Assembly (NCBI RefSeq): GCF_002086115.1
Contig: NZ_MVHJ01000034.1
Span: 1 to 51,168 of the forward strand
Length of the DNA: 51,168 bases
DNA from: Mycolicibacterium bacteremicum
Lineage (GTDB): Bacteria > Actinomycetota > Actinomycetes > Mycobacteriales > Mycobacteriaceae
Reading direction: 5' to 3'
Below the pieces are notes generated by a model. The model saw nothing but the letters and a program-made list of their open reading frames with translations, searched no databases and was not told the origin of the DNA. The translations under genes and the position numbers were made by a program. Shown here piece after piece: positions 1-9,708 of this stretch; positions within the stretch are counted from its first letter, which is position 1; each line of letters begins with the position of its first letter.

Positions 1-48
1 ATCATCGATCAACGCATCAACAAAACAACTCACATCGGTGGCGTCCAT
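1..48 (-). CDS. Possible 5' end of a gene running off the left edge
   Basis: An ATG on the minus strand at 48 opens a frame of 16 codons without a stop up to the window edge (it begins MDATDVSCFVDALIDD). A GAAAGG stretch lies about 11 bases upstream and could serve as ribosome-binding site. The piece is too short to identify. It may belong to a DUF222/HNH (13E12-type) protein, because mycobacterial genes of that family are often preceded by SOS boxes and one lies at 201-216, but the link is only an inference. The frame could equally be non-coding. Confidence 0.25.
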   Translation of the reverse strand, partial: MDATDVSCFVDALIDD

Positions 49-406
49 AACGGGACCCAACCTTTCGGACAAGGCCAACACGCACTCGCCCCCACAGGGG
101 CACCACGGCCCAACCGAACCCTCGTCAGGGTCGGTCGAACCTTCTCGACGGCGTGGTACCGCCGACACGGGCTCACCTGGAGAGTGGGAGCCGCTTCGCT
201 TCGAACTTATGTTCGAATATACGCCGAATATTGGCCGCTCGCAAGAGAGCTCTTGAGAAGTATTCGGGCGACCTGGGTGAGGACCGTTGCGCCGGAACGC
301 GGCGGCGACCCTCTTGCGATCATGCGCAACCGTCGGGTCTCACGGCCCAGCCATCCGACGATGCGTAACCGACGTCCGACTCAGCCGCCCAGACCAGCCC
401 GACCCT
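49..406. other. Intergenic region between left-edge gene and ppc
   Basis: This 358-base stretch holds no convincing gene. It contains a perfect SOS box at 201-216. On the plus strand an ATG inside that box opens a 15-codon frame (MFEYTPNIGRSQESS) that stops at once and may be a remnant of a longer gene. Two related copies of a 14-base sequence (ATGCGCAACCGTCG near 322 and ATGCGTAACCGACG near 361) lie in the downstream flank of ppc. No terminator with a T-run is visible for ppc. Confidence 0.4.
201..216. promoter_or_regulatory. LexA (SOS) box
   Basis: TCGAACTTATGTTCGA matches the mycobacterial LexA consensus TCGAAC-N4-GTTCGA at all twelve defined positions. LexA binds such sites and is released on DNA damage. 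The nearest candidate target is the minus-strand frame starting at 48, about 150 bases away; ppc ends toward this region and cannot be driven from it. The site is palindromic, so the controlled strand cannot be decided from sequence alone. Confidence 0.7.
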
Positions 407-3202
407 TTACCCCGAGTTACGCAACGCGCTGGCCAGTCCGCTCATCGTCAGTAGGATCCCGCGCTGCACCAACTCATCCTCGTCCCCGGAGCGATAACGC
501 CGCAGCAGTTCCACCTGCAGATGATTCAACGGCTCCAGGTACGGGAACCGGTTGAACACCGACCTGGCCAGCGCCGGGTTGTCGGCCAGCAGATCATCCT
601 GCCCGGTGATCAATCCGTGCATCCGCACGGTGCGCTCGTGCTCGGCAACGATCTTGTCGAACACCCGAGCCCGCAGCTCCTCATCTTCGACGAGTTCCGA
701 ATACCGCGCCGCCAGGCCGAGATCCGACTTGGACAGCACCTGCGCCATATTCGACAGCACGGTGCGGAAGAACGGCCAGCGCTTGTAGAGGTCCTGCAGC
801 ACCTCCAGCCGACCTTCCCCGGCCGATACGAATTCCTCGAACGCGGAGCCGGTGCCATACCAGCCCGGCAGCATCACCCGGGATTGACTCCAGGCCAGCA
901 CCCACGGGATGGCGCGCAGATCCGAGATGGCGGTGGTCGGTTTGCGCGAGGTCGGCCGGCTGCCGATGTTGAGCGCGCCGATCTCACTCACCGGAGTCGA
1001 CGCCTTGAAGTAGTCGACGAAACCCGGCGTCTCGTGCACAAGTTCGGCGTAGGCACGCTGGGCGCCGGCCGCTAGGTCGTCGAGCACCCGGTACGCGTCG
1101 TCGGCGCCCTCGCCGAGGCCCTCGACATCCAACAGTGTGGACTCCAACGTGGCCGCCAGCAGCGTCTCCAGATTGCGGTGTGCGATCCGCGGTTCGGCGT
1201 ATTTGGCGGCGATCACCTCGCCCTGTTCGGTGATGCGCAGCGATCCCTTCACCGCGCCGGGCGGCTGGGCCAGGATGGCGTCATAGCTCGGCCCGCCGCC
1301 ACGGCCGACGGTGCCGCCGCGACCGTGGAAGAGCCGCAACCTGATTCCCGTCTTCTGCGCCGTCTCGACCAGATCGAGCTCGGCGCGGTAGAGCGCCCAG
1401 TTCGCGGCCAGGTATCCGCCATCCTTGTTGGAGTCGGAATAACCCAGCATGACCTCCTGCTGCCCGGCGCGAGCGGTCACCAGCGCCCGGTAGACCGGCA
1501 GATCCAGCGCCGCCTCCAGGATGGCCGAGCCGCGTTGCAGGTCGTCGATGGTCTCGAAGAGCGGGACGATACCGACCGGTGCGTACACCGCGTCGTCGGT
1601 GGCAGCCAGCAGCCCCGCTTCCTTGAGCAGCACCGCGGCCTCCAGCATGTCCGAGACCGACTGGCACATCGAGATGATGTAGTTCGGAATGGCCTGCGGC
1701 CCGAACACTTTCACCGCCCGGGCAGCCGCCCGGACGATGCCGAGTTCCTTCGCGGCCAGCTCGGACAGCTCAGCGCCGGGCCCGATGAGCGGGCGGCGGG
1801 TGCCGATCTCGGCGGCCAGCAACTCGACCCTGGCCTCCTCCGGCAGGGCGGCGTAGTCCGGATGCACGCCGGCCCAGGCCAACAGCTCGGCGATCACCTC
1901 CTCGTGCACATCGGAGTTCTGCCGCATGTCCAGGCCCGAGAGGTGAAACCCGAACACCCGCACCGCTTCTCGCAGGCGACCCAACCGGTCGTCGGCCAGC
2001 ACCGCGGACCCGTTGTCCCGCAGGGACGCGTCGACGGTGTCCAGATCGCCGAGCAGCTGCTCGGGGGTGTCATACGGTTCCAGGCCGAGATCCAGCTCGA
2101 GGGCCGGTTGGCGGTCCAGGATCTGCAGGGCGGTGGCGGTCAGCCGCGCGTGGATCACCCGCAACGCCCGCCGGTACGGCTCGTCGGCGCGGGCCGGTTC
2201 GGCGCAGGCGTCGGCCAGCTCGATCAGTCCCGGGCTGACGTGCACCAGCCGCGAGGACATCGACAACTCCTCCTCCAGCGCGGTGATTTCCGAGAAGTAG
2301 TGGTTGAACGCGGTGAACGCGGCCTGCCCGGTGGCCAGGCGCACCACGTCGGCCGTGACGTTCGGGTTGCCGTCGCGGTCGCCGCCGATCCACGACCCCG
2401 GCCGCAGGATCGGTTGCGCCAGAACCTCCGTGCCCGGCCAACGCTGCTGCAACGCGTCGCGTACCTCCGCGTTCACCCGCGGGATGACGTCGAGGAAGGC
2501 CGCCGGGTAGTAGCGCAACCCGGTTTCGATCTCGTCGGAGATCTTCAGCCGCGACAACCGCACCAGGGCCGTCTGCCACAGTGTGAGAATGTGTCTGCGC
2601 AGCTCGGTTTCGATGTCCCGGCCGTTGTCGGTGCGGGTATGCCCGTGCAGGCGCAGCCGCATCAGCTCGGTGATGTGATGCTGGGTGTCGAAGACCGTCC
2701 GGCGCCTGGTCTCGGTGGGGTGGGCGGTGATGACGGGCGCCACCAGCGCACCGGTCAGTGCCTCGGCGACCGCATCCGCGTCGAGTCGGGCACCGTCGAG
2801 TTTGCGATAGGTGGCGGCCAGGCTGCTGTCCTGCGGCGGCTCACCGGCGGCCTCGTGCACGGCCCGTCGCCGCTCGCGATGGATGTCCTCGGCGACATTG
2901 GCCAACAGGGCGAAGTGGGTGAATGCGCGGATGACCGGGATGGCCTGGTGAACGTCGATATCGCGGAACAGATCGGCCAGTTCCGCGCGGTCGATCTCGG
3001 AACGCCGCACCCGGAAGGACTCGACGCGGGCCTTCTCCACGAGGTCGAAGGTATTGTCGCCGTTCTGTTCCCGGACGGTATCGCCGAGAATGGCGCCGAG
3101 CAGCCGGATGTCCTCCCGCATCGGCTCGGTGGCTTCGCGTCCGATGGAGGTGCGCTGTACCGAGCCGATGGGTGCCAGTGTGCTGTCGGGGCTGTCTGCC
3201 AT
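407..3202 (-). CDS. ppc: Phosphoenolpyruvate carboxylase
   Basis: PEP carboxylase adds bicarbonate to phosphoenolpyruvate to form oxaloacetate, refilling the TCA cycle; cytoplasmic tetramer. At 931 residues it has the usual family length. Visible signatures are VITAHPTETRRRT with the catalytic histidine, the LFHGRGGTVGRGGGP loop, the GYSDSNKDGG stretch and a C-terminal LRNSG in place of the common MRNTG. The ATG at 3202 is the only start that gives the normal short N-terminus. It lies downstream of secG on the same strand with a 55-base gap, so it may be co-transcribed with the glycolytic genes, which produce its substrate. M. tuberculosis lacks ppc while fast growers carry it next to this glycolytic cluster, which supports a fast-growing mycobacterium. 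Confidence 0.97.
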   Translation of the reverse strand: MADSPDSTLAPIGSVQRTSIGREATEPMREDIRLLGAILGDTVREQNGDNTFDLVEKARVESFRVRRSEIDRAELADLFRDIDVHQAIPVIRAFTHFALLANVAEDIHRERRRAVHEAAGEPPQDSSLAATYRKLDGARLDADAVAEALTGALVAPVITAHPTETRRRTVFDTQHHITELMRLRLHGHTRTDNGRDIETELRRHILTLWQTALVRLSRLKISDEIETGLRYYPAAFLDVIPRVNAEVRDALQQRWPGTEVLAQPILRPGSWIGGDRDGNPNVTADVVRLATGQAAFTAFNHYFSEITALEEELSMSSRLVHVSPGLIELADACAEPARADEPYRRALRVIHARLTATALQILDRQPALELDLGLEPYDTPEQLLGDLDTVDASLRDNGSAVLADDRLGRLREAVRVFGFHLSGLDMRQNSDVHEEVIAELLAWAGVHPDYAALPEEARVELLAAEIGTRRPLIGPGAELSELAAKELGIVRAAARAVKVFGPQAIPNYIISMCQSVSDMLEAAVLLKEAGLLAATDDAVYAPVGIVPLFETIDDLQRGSAILEAALDLPVYRALVTARAGQQEVMLGYSDSNKDGGYLAANWALYRAELDLVETAQKTGIRLRLFHGRGGTVGRGGGPSYDAILAQPPGAVKGSLRITEQGEVIAAKYAEPRIAHRNLETLLAATLESTLLDVEGLGEGADDAYRVLDDLAAGAQRAYAELVHETPGFVDYFKASTPVSEIGALNIGSRPTSRKPTTAISDLRAIPWVLAWSQSRVMLPGWYGTGSAFEEFVSAGEGRLEVLQDLYKRWPFFRTVLSNMAQVLSKSDLGLAARYSELVEDEELRARVFDKIVAEHERTVRMHGLITGQDDLLADNPALARSVFNRFPYLEPLNHLQVELLRRYRSGDEDELVQRGILLTMSGLASALRNSG

Positions 3203-3257
3203 CCCTCAATTATCGGTGCGCGGCACCGATATCGCAGAGCCGGGGGTCAGGCCGGGA

Positions 3258-3494
3258 TCAGGCGTTGTACTTGATGCGCAGCGCCATGCCGACGATCGAC
3301 ACCAGCCAGATGCCGATGACGAACATCGTCAGCCGGTCGAGGTTCTTCTCGACGACCGTCGAGCCGGACAGGCTGGACTGCACGCCACCGCCGAACAGGG
3401 TCGACAGGCCGCCACCCTTGGCGCGGTGCAGCAGTACCAGCAGCACCGTCAACAGACTGGTGATGACAAGCACGATCTGCAGGGCGAGTTCCAT
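3258..3494 (-). CDS. secG: Preprotein translocase subunit SecG
   Basis: SecG is the small accessory subunit of the SecYEG channel in the cytoplasmic membrane. The 78-residue product has the expected two membrane segments (about residues 3-22 and 52-72) separated by a Gly-rich loop containing RAKGGGLSTLFGGG, the most conserved part of the family. I use the ATG at 3494, which gives MELALQIVLV; an upstream in-frame codon would add eleven residues that do not fit the family. It sits between tpiA and ppc, its usual mycobacterial place. Confidence 0.93.
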   Translation of the reverse strand: MELALQIVLVITSLLTVLLVLLHRAKGGGLSTLFGGGVQSSLSGSTVVEKNLDRLTMFVIGIWLVSIVGMALRIKYNA

Positions 3495-3531
3495 GCCGGT
3501 CAGCCTACACGGAGGTGATTTGCGCACGAAA

Positions 3532-3550
3532 ACCGGCGTTGACCGCCGGT
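3532..3550 (-). terminator. Hairpin between tpiA and secG
   Basis: ACCGGCG and CGCCGGT form a perfect 7-bp stem around a 5-base loop in the gap between the tpiA stop and the secG start. No T-run follows on the minus strand, so it could be an intrinsic terminator of the mycobacterial type without a U-tract, or a processing or attenuation hairpin separating tpiA from secG. Confidence 0.35.
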
Positions 3551-3575
3551 AACCGCGCGCAAACCACCGTCGCGA

Positions 3576-4361
<786 letters not shown>

Positions 4362-4364
4362 GTC

Positions 4365-5591
4365 TCACGCCTCCAGAACGTCGATACCAGGGAGGGTCTT
4401 GCCCTCCAGATACTCCAGCGACGCGCCGCCGCCGGTCGAGATGTGCGAGAAACCGTCCTCGGGCAGGCCCAGCAGCCGGACCGCGGCCGCGGAGTCGCCA
4501 CCACCCACAACGCTGAACGCGCCCTTGCCGGTGGCCCCGATGATCGCCTCGGCCACGCCCTTGGTGCCCGCCGAGAAGGCCTCGAATTCGAACACACCCA
4601 TCGGGCCGTTCCAGAACACGGTCTTGGCGTTGGACAACAGCGCGGTGAACCGCTTGACCGACTCGGGCCCGATGTCCAGGCCCATCTTGTCGGCCGGGAT
4701 CTGATCGGCCGGGACCGTCTCGGCTGCGGCGTCGGCGGCGAACTTGTCGGCAGCCACGATGTCCACCGGCAGGTGGATCACGTCGCCGTAGGTCTCGAGC
4801 AGCTTCTTGCAGGTGTCGATCATCTCCTCCTGCAGCAGTGAGGAACCGACCGAAACACCCTGTGCGGCAAGGAAGGTGAAGCACATTCCGCCGCCGATGA
4901 CGATGCTGTCGGCCTTGGTGGCAAGGTTTTCGATGACCGCCAGCTTGTCGGACACCTTGGACCCGCCGAGGACCACCGCGTACGGCCGCTCGGTCGAGCT
5001 GGTCAGCTGCTCGAGCACCTTGACCTCGGTGGCAACGAGCGTGCCCGCGTAGTGCGGCAGCAACGTGGCGACGTCGTACACCGAGGCTTGCTTGCGGTGC
5101 ACCACGCCGAACCCGTCGGACACGAAGGCGCCCGGGGTCCCGTCGGCGGCCTCGACCAGACCGGCCAGCGCCTTGGCCAACGCCAGTCGTTCGGCGTCGT
5201 CCTTGCTGGTCTCGCGCGGGTCGAAGCGGATGTTCTCCAGCAGCAGCACGTCACCGTCGGTGAGGCCCTCGGCGCGGGCCAGCGAGTCGGTGCCGACCAC
5301 ATCGCCGGCCAGTTGCACGTGGCGACCCAGCTGCTCCCCCAGCGCTGCCGCGACGGGCGCGAGGGAGAACTTGGGATCCGGCTCGCCCTTCGGGCGGCCC
5401 AGGTGCGCGGTCACCACGACCTTCGCGCCGGCCTCGGCCAGCGCCTTCAAGGTCGGGACCGAGGCAATGATGCGCCCCGGGTCGGTGATCGCGCCGTTGT
5501 CGTCGAGGGGGACGTTCAGGTCGGAGCGCACAAGTACGCCCCGACCTTCGACACCCTCTGCCAACAGGTCTTCGAGTGTCTTGACGGCCAC
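4365..5591 (-). CDS. pgk: Phosphoglycerate kinase
   Basis: Transfers the acyl phosphate of 1,3-bisphosphoglycerate to ADP, giving ATP and 3-phosphoglycerate. The 408-residue protein carries RSDLNVPLDD and GRPKGEPD in the N-terminal substrate-binding half, GGSKVSDK at the hinge, and WNGPMGVFE and GGGDSAAAV in the nucleotide-binding half. The start is a GTG at 5591, two bases after the gap stop. It lies in the conserved gap-pgk-tpiA order. The stretch GFGVVHRKQAS replaces the commoner AFGTAHR, in a conserved region. Confidence 0.97.
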   Translation of the reverse strand: MAVKTLEDLLAEGVEGRGVLVRSDLNVPLDDNGAITDPGRIIASVPTLKALAEAGAKVVVTAHLGRPKGEPDPKFSLAPVAAALGEQLGRHVQLAGDVVGTDSLARAEGLTDGDVLLLENIRFDPRETSKDDAERLALAKALAGLVEAADGTPGAFVSDGFGVVHRKQASVYDVATLLPHYAGTLVATEVKVLEQLTSSTERPYAVVLGGSKVSDKLAVIENLATKADSIVIGGGMCFTFLAAQGVSVGSSLLQEEMIDTCKKLLETYGDVIHLPVDIVAADKFAADAAAETVPADQIPADKMGLDIGPESVKRFTALLSNAKTVFWNGPMGVFEFEAFSAGTKGVAEAIIGATGKGAFSVVGGGDSAAAVRLLGLPEDGFSHISTGGGASLEYLEGKTLPGIDVLEA

Positions 5592-5593
5592 GG

Positions 5594-6616
<1,023 letters not shown>

Positions 6617-6699
6617 GTGTCTCTCCTAGTTGTGGGGAAATCGCGGTGAACTGCTCGCACGTCAGCCTAGTAGTGCCGGTTTCGGCAGGTGCAGGCTGG

Positions 6700-7677
6700 T
6701 CAGGCGTCCTCAAGCAGATCCGGGGTGACCGCGGACTCGGTGTCGGGGATACCGTCCTGCTTGGCCTTGCGATCAGCCATCGAGAGCAGTCGCCGGATCC
6801 GCCCGGCCACTGCGTCTTTGGTCATCGGCGGTTCTGCGAGCCGGCCCAGTTCCTCCAGTGAGGCCTGCCGGTGCTCGACCCGCAGCCGGCCGGCCTGGGC
6901 GAGGTGATCCGGCACGGTGTCGCCCAGGATGTGCAGCGCGCGTTCCACCCGGGCGGCGGCGGCCACCGCGGCGCGGGCCGAGCGGCGCAGGTTGGCGTCG
7001 TCGAAGTTGGCCAGCCGATTGGCGGTCGCCCGGACCTCGCGCCGCATCCGGCGCTCCTCCCACGTCAGCCGGGTGTCCTGGGCTCCCATCCGGGTGAGCA
7101 GCGCGCCGATCGCCTCACCGTCGCGGACCACCACGCGGTCGCTGCCGCGCACCTCGCGGGCCTTGGCGCTGATGCCGAGCCGACGGGCCGCACCGACCAG
7201 CGCGAGCGCCGCCTCGGGCCCCGGGCAGCTGACCTCCAGCGCCGACGACCGGCCCGGCTCGGTCAGCGAACCGTGTGCCAAAAAGGCTCCACGCCAAGCC
7301 GCTTCGGCATCGGTGACGCTGCCACCGACGACCTGCGCGGGTAGCCCGCGCACCGGCCGGCCGCGCAGGTCGAGCAGACCGGTCTGGCGCGCCAGCGCCT
7401 CACCGTCCTTGGCGACCCGGACCACGTAACGGGTGCTCTTGCGGATACCGCTGGCCGACAGCACATGCACCACGGCGTTGTAGCCGTACAGGTCGTAGAT
7501 GTCCTTGCGCAGCCGCCGGGCGATGATGCCGAGGTCGACCTCGGCCTCCACGACCACCCGGCCGGCGACGATGTGCAGACCGCCCGCGAACCGCAGCAGC
7601 GCCGACACCTCGGCGCGCCGCGCGCTGACCGAGTTCACACTCAGGCGGCTCAGCTCGTCCTTGACCTCGGCCGTCAT
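6700..7677 (-). CDS. whiA: Sporulation-type regulator WhiA
   Basis: WhiA is a DNA-binding protein with an N-terminal LAGLIDADG-endonuclease-like fold and a C-terminal helix-turn-helix; in actinobacteria it acts with WhiB on division genes. The product closely resembles mycobacterial WhiA (VSARRAEVSALLRFAGGLH, ASGIRKSTRYVVR, HRQASLEELGRLAEPP, GRIRRLLSMADRKA). I chose the ATG at 7677 (MTAEVKDELSRL, 325 residues) because it overlaps the yvcK stop in an ATGA. A GTG two codons upstream at 7683 is a weaker alternative. It is the last gene of the conserved uvrC-rapZ-yvcK-whiA run. Confidence 0.95.
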   Translation of the reverse strand: MTAEVKDELSRLSVNSVSARRAEVSALLRFAGGLHIVAGRVVVEAEVDLGIIARRLRKDIYDLYGYNAVVHVLSASGIRKSTRYVVRVAKDGEALARQTGLLDLRGRPVRGLPAQVVGGSVTDAEAAWRGAFLAHGSLTEPGRSSALEVSCPGPEAALALVGAARRLGISAKAREVRGSDRVVVRDGEAIGALLTRMGAQDTRLTWEERRMRREVRATANRLANFDDANLRRSARAAVAAAARVERALHILGDTVPDHLAQAGRLRVEHRQASLEELGRLAEPPMTKDAVAGRIRRLLSMADRKAKQDGIPDTESAVTPDLLEDA

Positions 7678-8741
7678 CGCCACGAGTCGTCCCCCCTTGG
7701 TCCGTTCATTGATCGCTGCTCGTGCTCTCCGTGATGCAAATCGCCCGGCCGCGCCGGTGAGGGGGCCGTCGGTTGGTCACCGGCGCCGCCGTGCACCGGG
7801 CCGCGCACCCGCACACCCTCCAGCGCGGCGGCCAACATCGACGGGTCATGTAACTGTGTACCAGGTCTGGAAACGTCGGCAAACTCGACTTGAGCACCCA
7901 AAAGGGTCGCGGTGCGGGCGAGTTGTTCGCGCTCACGATCGCTGGGCACCCGGGCCGCGTCGATGATGATCTCGTCGACCCGGAAACCGGGTGCGTGCTG
8001 GGCCAGGACGTGGATGTGCCGCTCGGCGGAGAACCCGGCGGTCTCCCCCGGCTCGGCGGCCAGATTGAGCACCAGTGCCCGGCGGGCCGTCGTCGCGTTC
8101 AGTGCGGTGGCCAGTCCCGGCACCAGGACGTGCGGGATGACGCTGGTGAACCAGGAGCCCGGGCCCAACACCACCAGATCGGCGGACATGATGGCGTCGA
8201 CGGCCTGGCGGGTGGCCGGTGGATCACCGGGCAACAACCGCACCCGGCGCACCTGCCCGACGGTGGTGGCCACCGCAACCTGACCGCGGATGACCCGGAA
8301 CATGCGCGGGTCGGATTCCAGTCCGGCGACGTCGGCCTCGATCTGCAGCGCGAGCGGGCACATCGGCAGCACCCGGCCCTTGAGGTCCAGGATCCGGCCC
8401 AGCTCGTCGAGGGCGGCGACCGGATCGGCCAGCACCTCCTGCAGCCCGGCCAGTATCAGGTTGCCGATCGGGTGGCCGGCCAGCGCGCCGCTGCCGCCGA
8501 ACCGGTGCTGGATGATGGTCGCCCACAGCCGGCCGTGCGGGCTGTCGGAAGCCAGCGCCGCCAACGCCATTCGCAGATCACCGGGCGGGATGACGTCCAG
8601 TTCGCTGCGCAACCGGCCCGAGGAACCGCCGTCGTCGGCGACGGTCACGACGGCCGTCACGTGCGGGCTGAGCCGGCGGGCCGCCGACAGGGTGGCGTAG
8701 AGGCCGTGGCCGCCGCCGAGGGCAACGATGCGCGAGCTCAT
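7674..8741 (-). CDS. yvcK: YvcK/CuvA family protein (CofD-like fold)
   Basis: YvcK-family proteins (CuvA in mycobacteria) bind UDP-sugars and are needed for normal cell-wall assembly and cell shape. The 355-residue product begins with the glycine-rich nucleotide-binding motif ALGGGHGLYATLSAARR and contains DDGGSSGRLR, typical of the CofD/YvcK superfamily, and a VLGPGSWFTSVIPH loop. I used the ATG at 8741, which places GGGHG about eight residues from the start; the frame stays open another 35 codons upstream but those codons are unlike the family. Its stop overlaps the whiA start by four bases. Confidence 0.94.
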   Translation of the reverse strand: MSSRIVALGGGHGLYATLSAARRLSPHVTAVVTVADDGGSSGRLRSELDVIPPGDLRMALAALASDSPHGRLWATIIQHRFGGSGALAGHPIGNLILAGLQEVLADPVAALDELGRILDLKGRVLPMCPLALQIEADVAGLESDPRMFRVIRGQVAVATTVGQVRRVRLLPGDPPATRQAVDAIMSADLVVLGPGSWFTSVIPHVLVPGLATALNATTARRALVLNLAAEPGETAGFSAERHIHVLAQHAPGFRVDEIIIDAARVPSDREREQLARTATLLGAQVEFADVSRPGTQLHDPSMLAAALEGVRVRGPVHGGAGDQPTAPSPARPGDLHHGEHEQRSMNGPRGDDSWR

Positions 8742-8814
8742 GACTTGACTCCCGCTCGCTCCGGTCCTCGCTCGTACCTCGCTGCGATCCTCACTCGCGC
8801 TCGTCTGCGTGACC
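8742..8814. repeat. CTCGCT-rich degenerate repeat in the rapZ-yvcK gap
   Basis: The 73-base gap contains several degenerate copies of a CTCGCT/CTCGCG core (GCTCGCTCCGG, CCTCGCTCG, CCTCGCTGCG, ACTCGCGCTCG). Short repeats of this kind are common in mycobacterial intergenic DNA. No function can be assigned. It also separates two genes that are otherwise part of a tightly packed run. Confidence 0.35.
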
Positions 8815-9708
8815 TCACTCGCGGCCCAGATCCCGGTGCAGTGCACGCACCGTCAGGTTGTCGTCGCCCTGCTCGAGCAGGCCGGCCAGCGCCTCGGCGA
8901 TCGCCACGCTGCGGTGCTTGCCGCCGGTGCAGCCGATCGCCACCGTCATGTAGCGCTTCCCCTCCCGGCGGTAGCCGTCGATCACCACCTCCAGCAGCCG
9001 ATGATAGGTATCCAGGAACTCCGCGGCGCCGTCCTGACCGAGCACGAAATCCCGGACCGCCGGATGCTGGCCGGTGTGCGGGCGCAGTTCGTCCACCCAG
9101 TGTGGGTTGGGCAGGAAGCGGACGTCCATGACGGTGTCGGCATCCATCGGCAGGCCGTATTTGTAGCCGAACGACTCGACGGTGACGTTCGTCTCGGCGA
9201 TGGCCTCGCCGCCGAAGGCCCGCTCGATGCTCTCCCGCAGCGCGGGCACCGCCAGCTTGGAGGTGTCGATCACCAGGTCTGCCGTGGCACGCACCGGCGC
9301 CAGCATGGACCGCTCCGCGGCGATGCCCTCGGCCAGAGTCTGGTTGCCCTGCAACGGATGACTGCGACGGTTCTGCTCGTAGCGTCGGACCAGGATGTCG
9401 TCGGCGGCCTCCATGAACAACACCCGTGGGGTGATTCCGCGGGTGGCCAGCTCATTGCGCACCGAATCGAGGTCACCGGTGAACCCGCGCGAGCGCACGT
9501 CCATCACCAGCGCCAACTGGGTGATCCGCGATCCGGCCGCCAGTCCCAGATCCACCATCCTCGCGATCAGTTCCGGCGGCAGGTTGTCGGCCACATACCA
9601 GCCCAGATCCTCGAGCACCTTGGCGGCGGTGCCCCGGCCGGCACCGGACAATCCGGTGACCAGGACGACGTCGATACCTGATTCCTCGCTCATGCCCTGG
9701 ACTGTCAC
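8815..9708 (-). CDS. rapZ: RapZ-type nucleotide-binding protein (RNase adapter family)
   Basis: RapZ proteins have an N-terminal P-loop kinase-like domain and a C-terminal domain that in E. coli senses glucosamine-6-phosphate and targets an sRNA to RNase E. The role in mycobacteria is not settled. The 297-residue product has the P-loop GLSGAGRGTAAK near residue 20, DNLPPELI, RRYEQNRRSHPL and the C-terminal IGCTGGKHRSVAIAE signature. The GTG at 9708 overlaps the uvrC stop as GTGA; an internal ATG five codons in is possible but less coupled. Confidence 0.94.
   Translation of the reverse strand: MTVQGMSEESGIDVVLVTGLSGAGRGTAAKVLEDLGWYVADNLPPELIARMVDLGLAAGSRITQLALVMDVRSRGFTGDLDSVRNELATRGITPRVLFMEAADDILVRRYEQNRRSHPLQGNQTLAEGIAAERSMLAPVRATADLVIDTSKLAVPALRESIERAFGGEAIAETNVTVESFGYKYGLPMDADTVMDVRFLPNPHWVDELRPHTGQHPAVRDFVLGQDGAAEFLDTYHRLLEVVIDGYRREGKRYMTVAIGCTGGKHRSVAIAEALAGLLEQGDDNLTVRALHRDLGRE

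Noticed and set aside
1178..3274. Open frame of 698 codons on the plus strand
   Set aside because: It is antisense to ppc, whose motifs are intact. Long antisense frames are expected in high-GC coding DNA.
8742..8846. N-terminal extension of YvcK by 35 codons
   Set aside because: The extra residues run into rapZ and the CTCGCT repeat and do not resemble the family; the ATG at 8741 gives the normal start.
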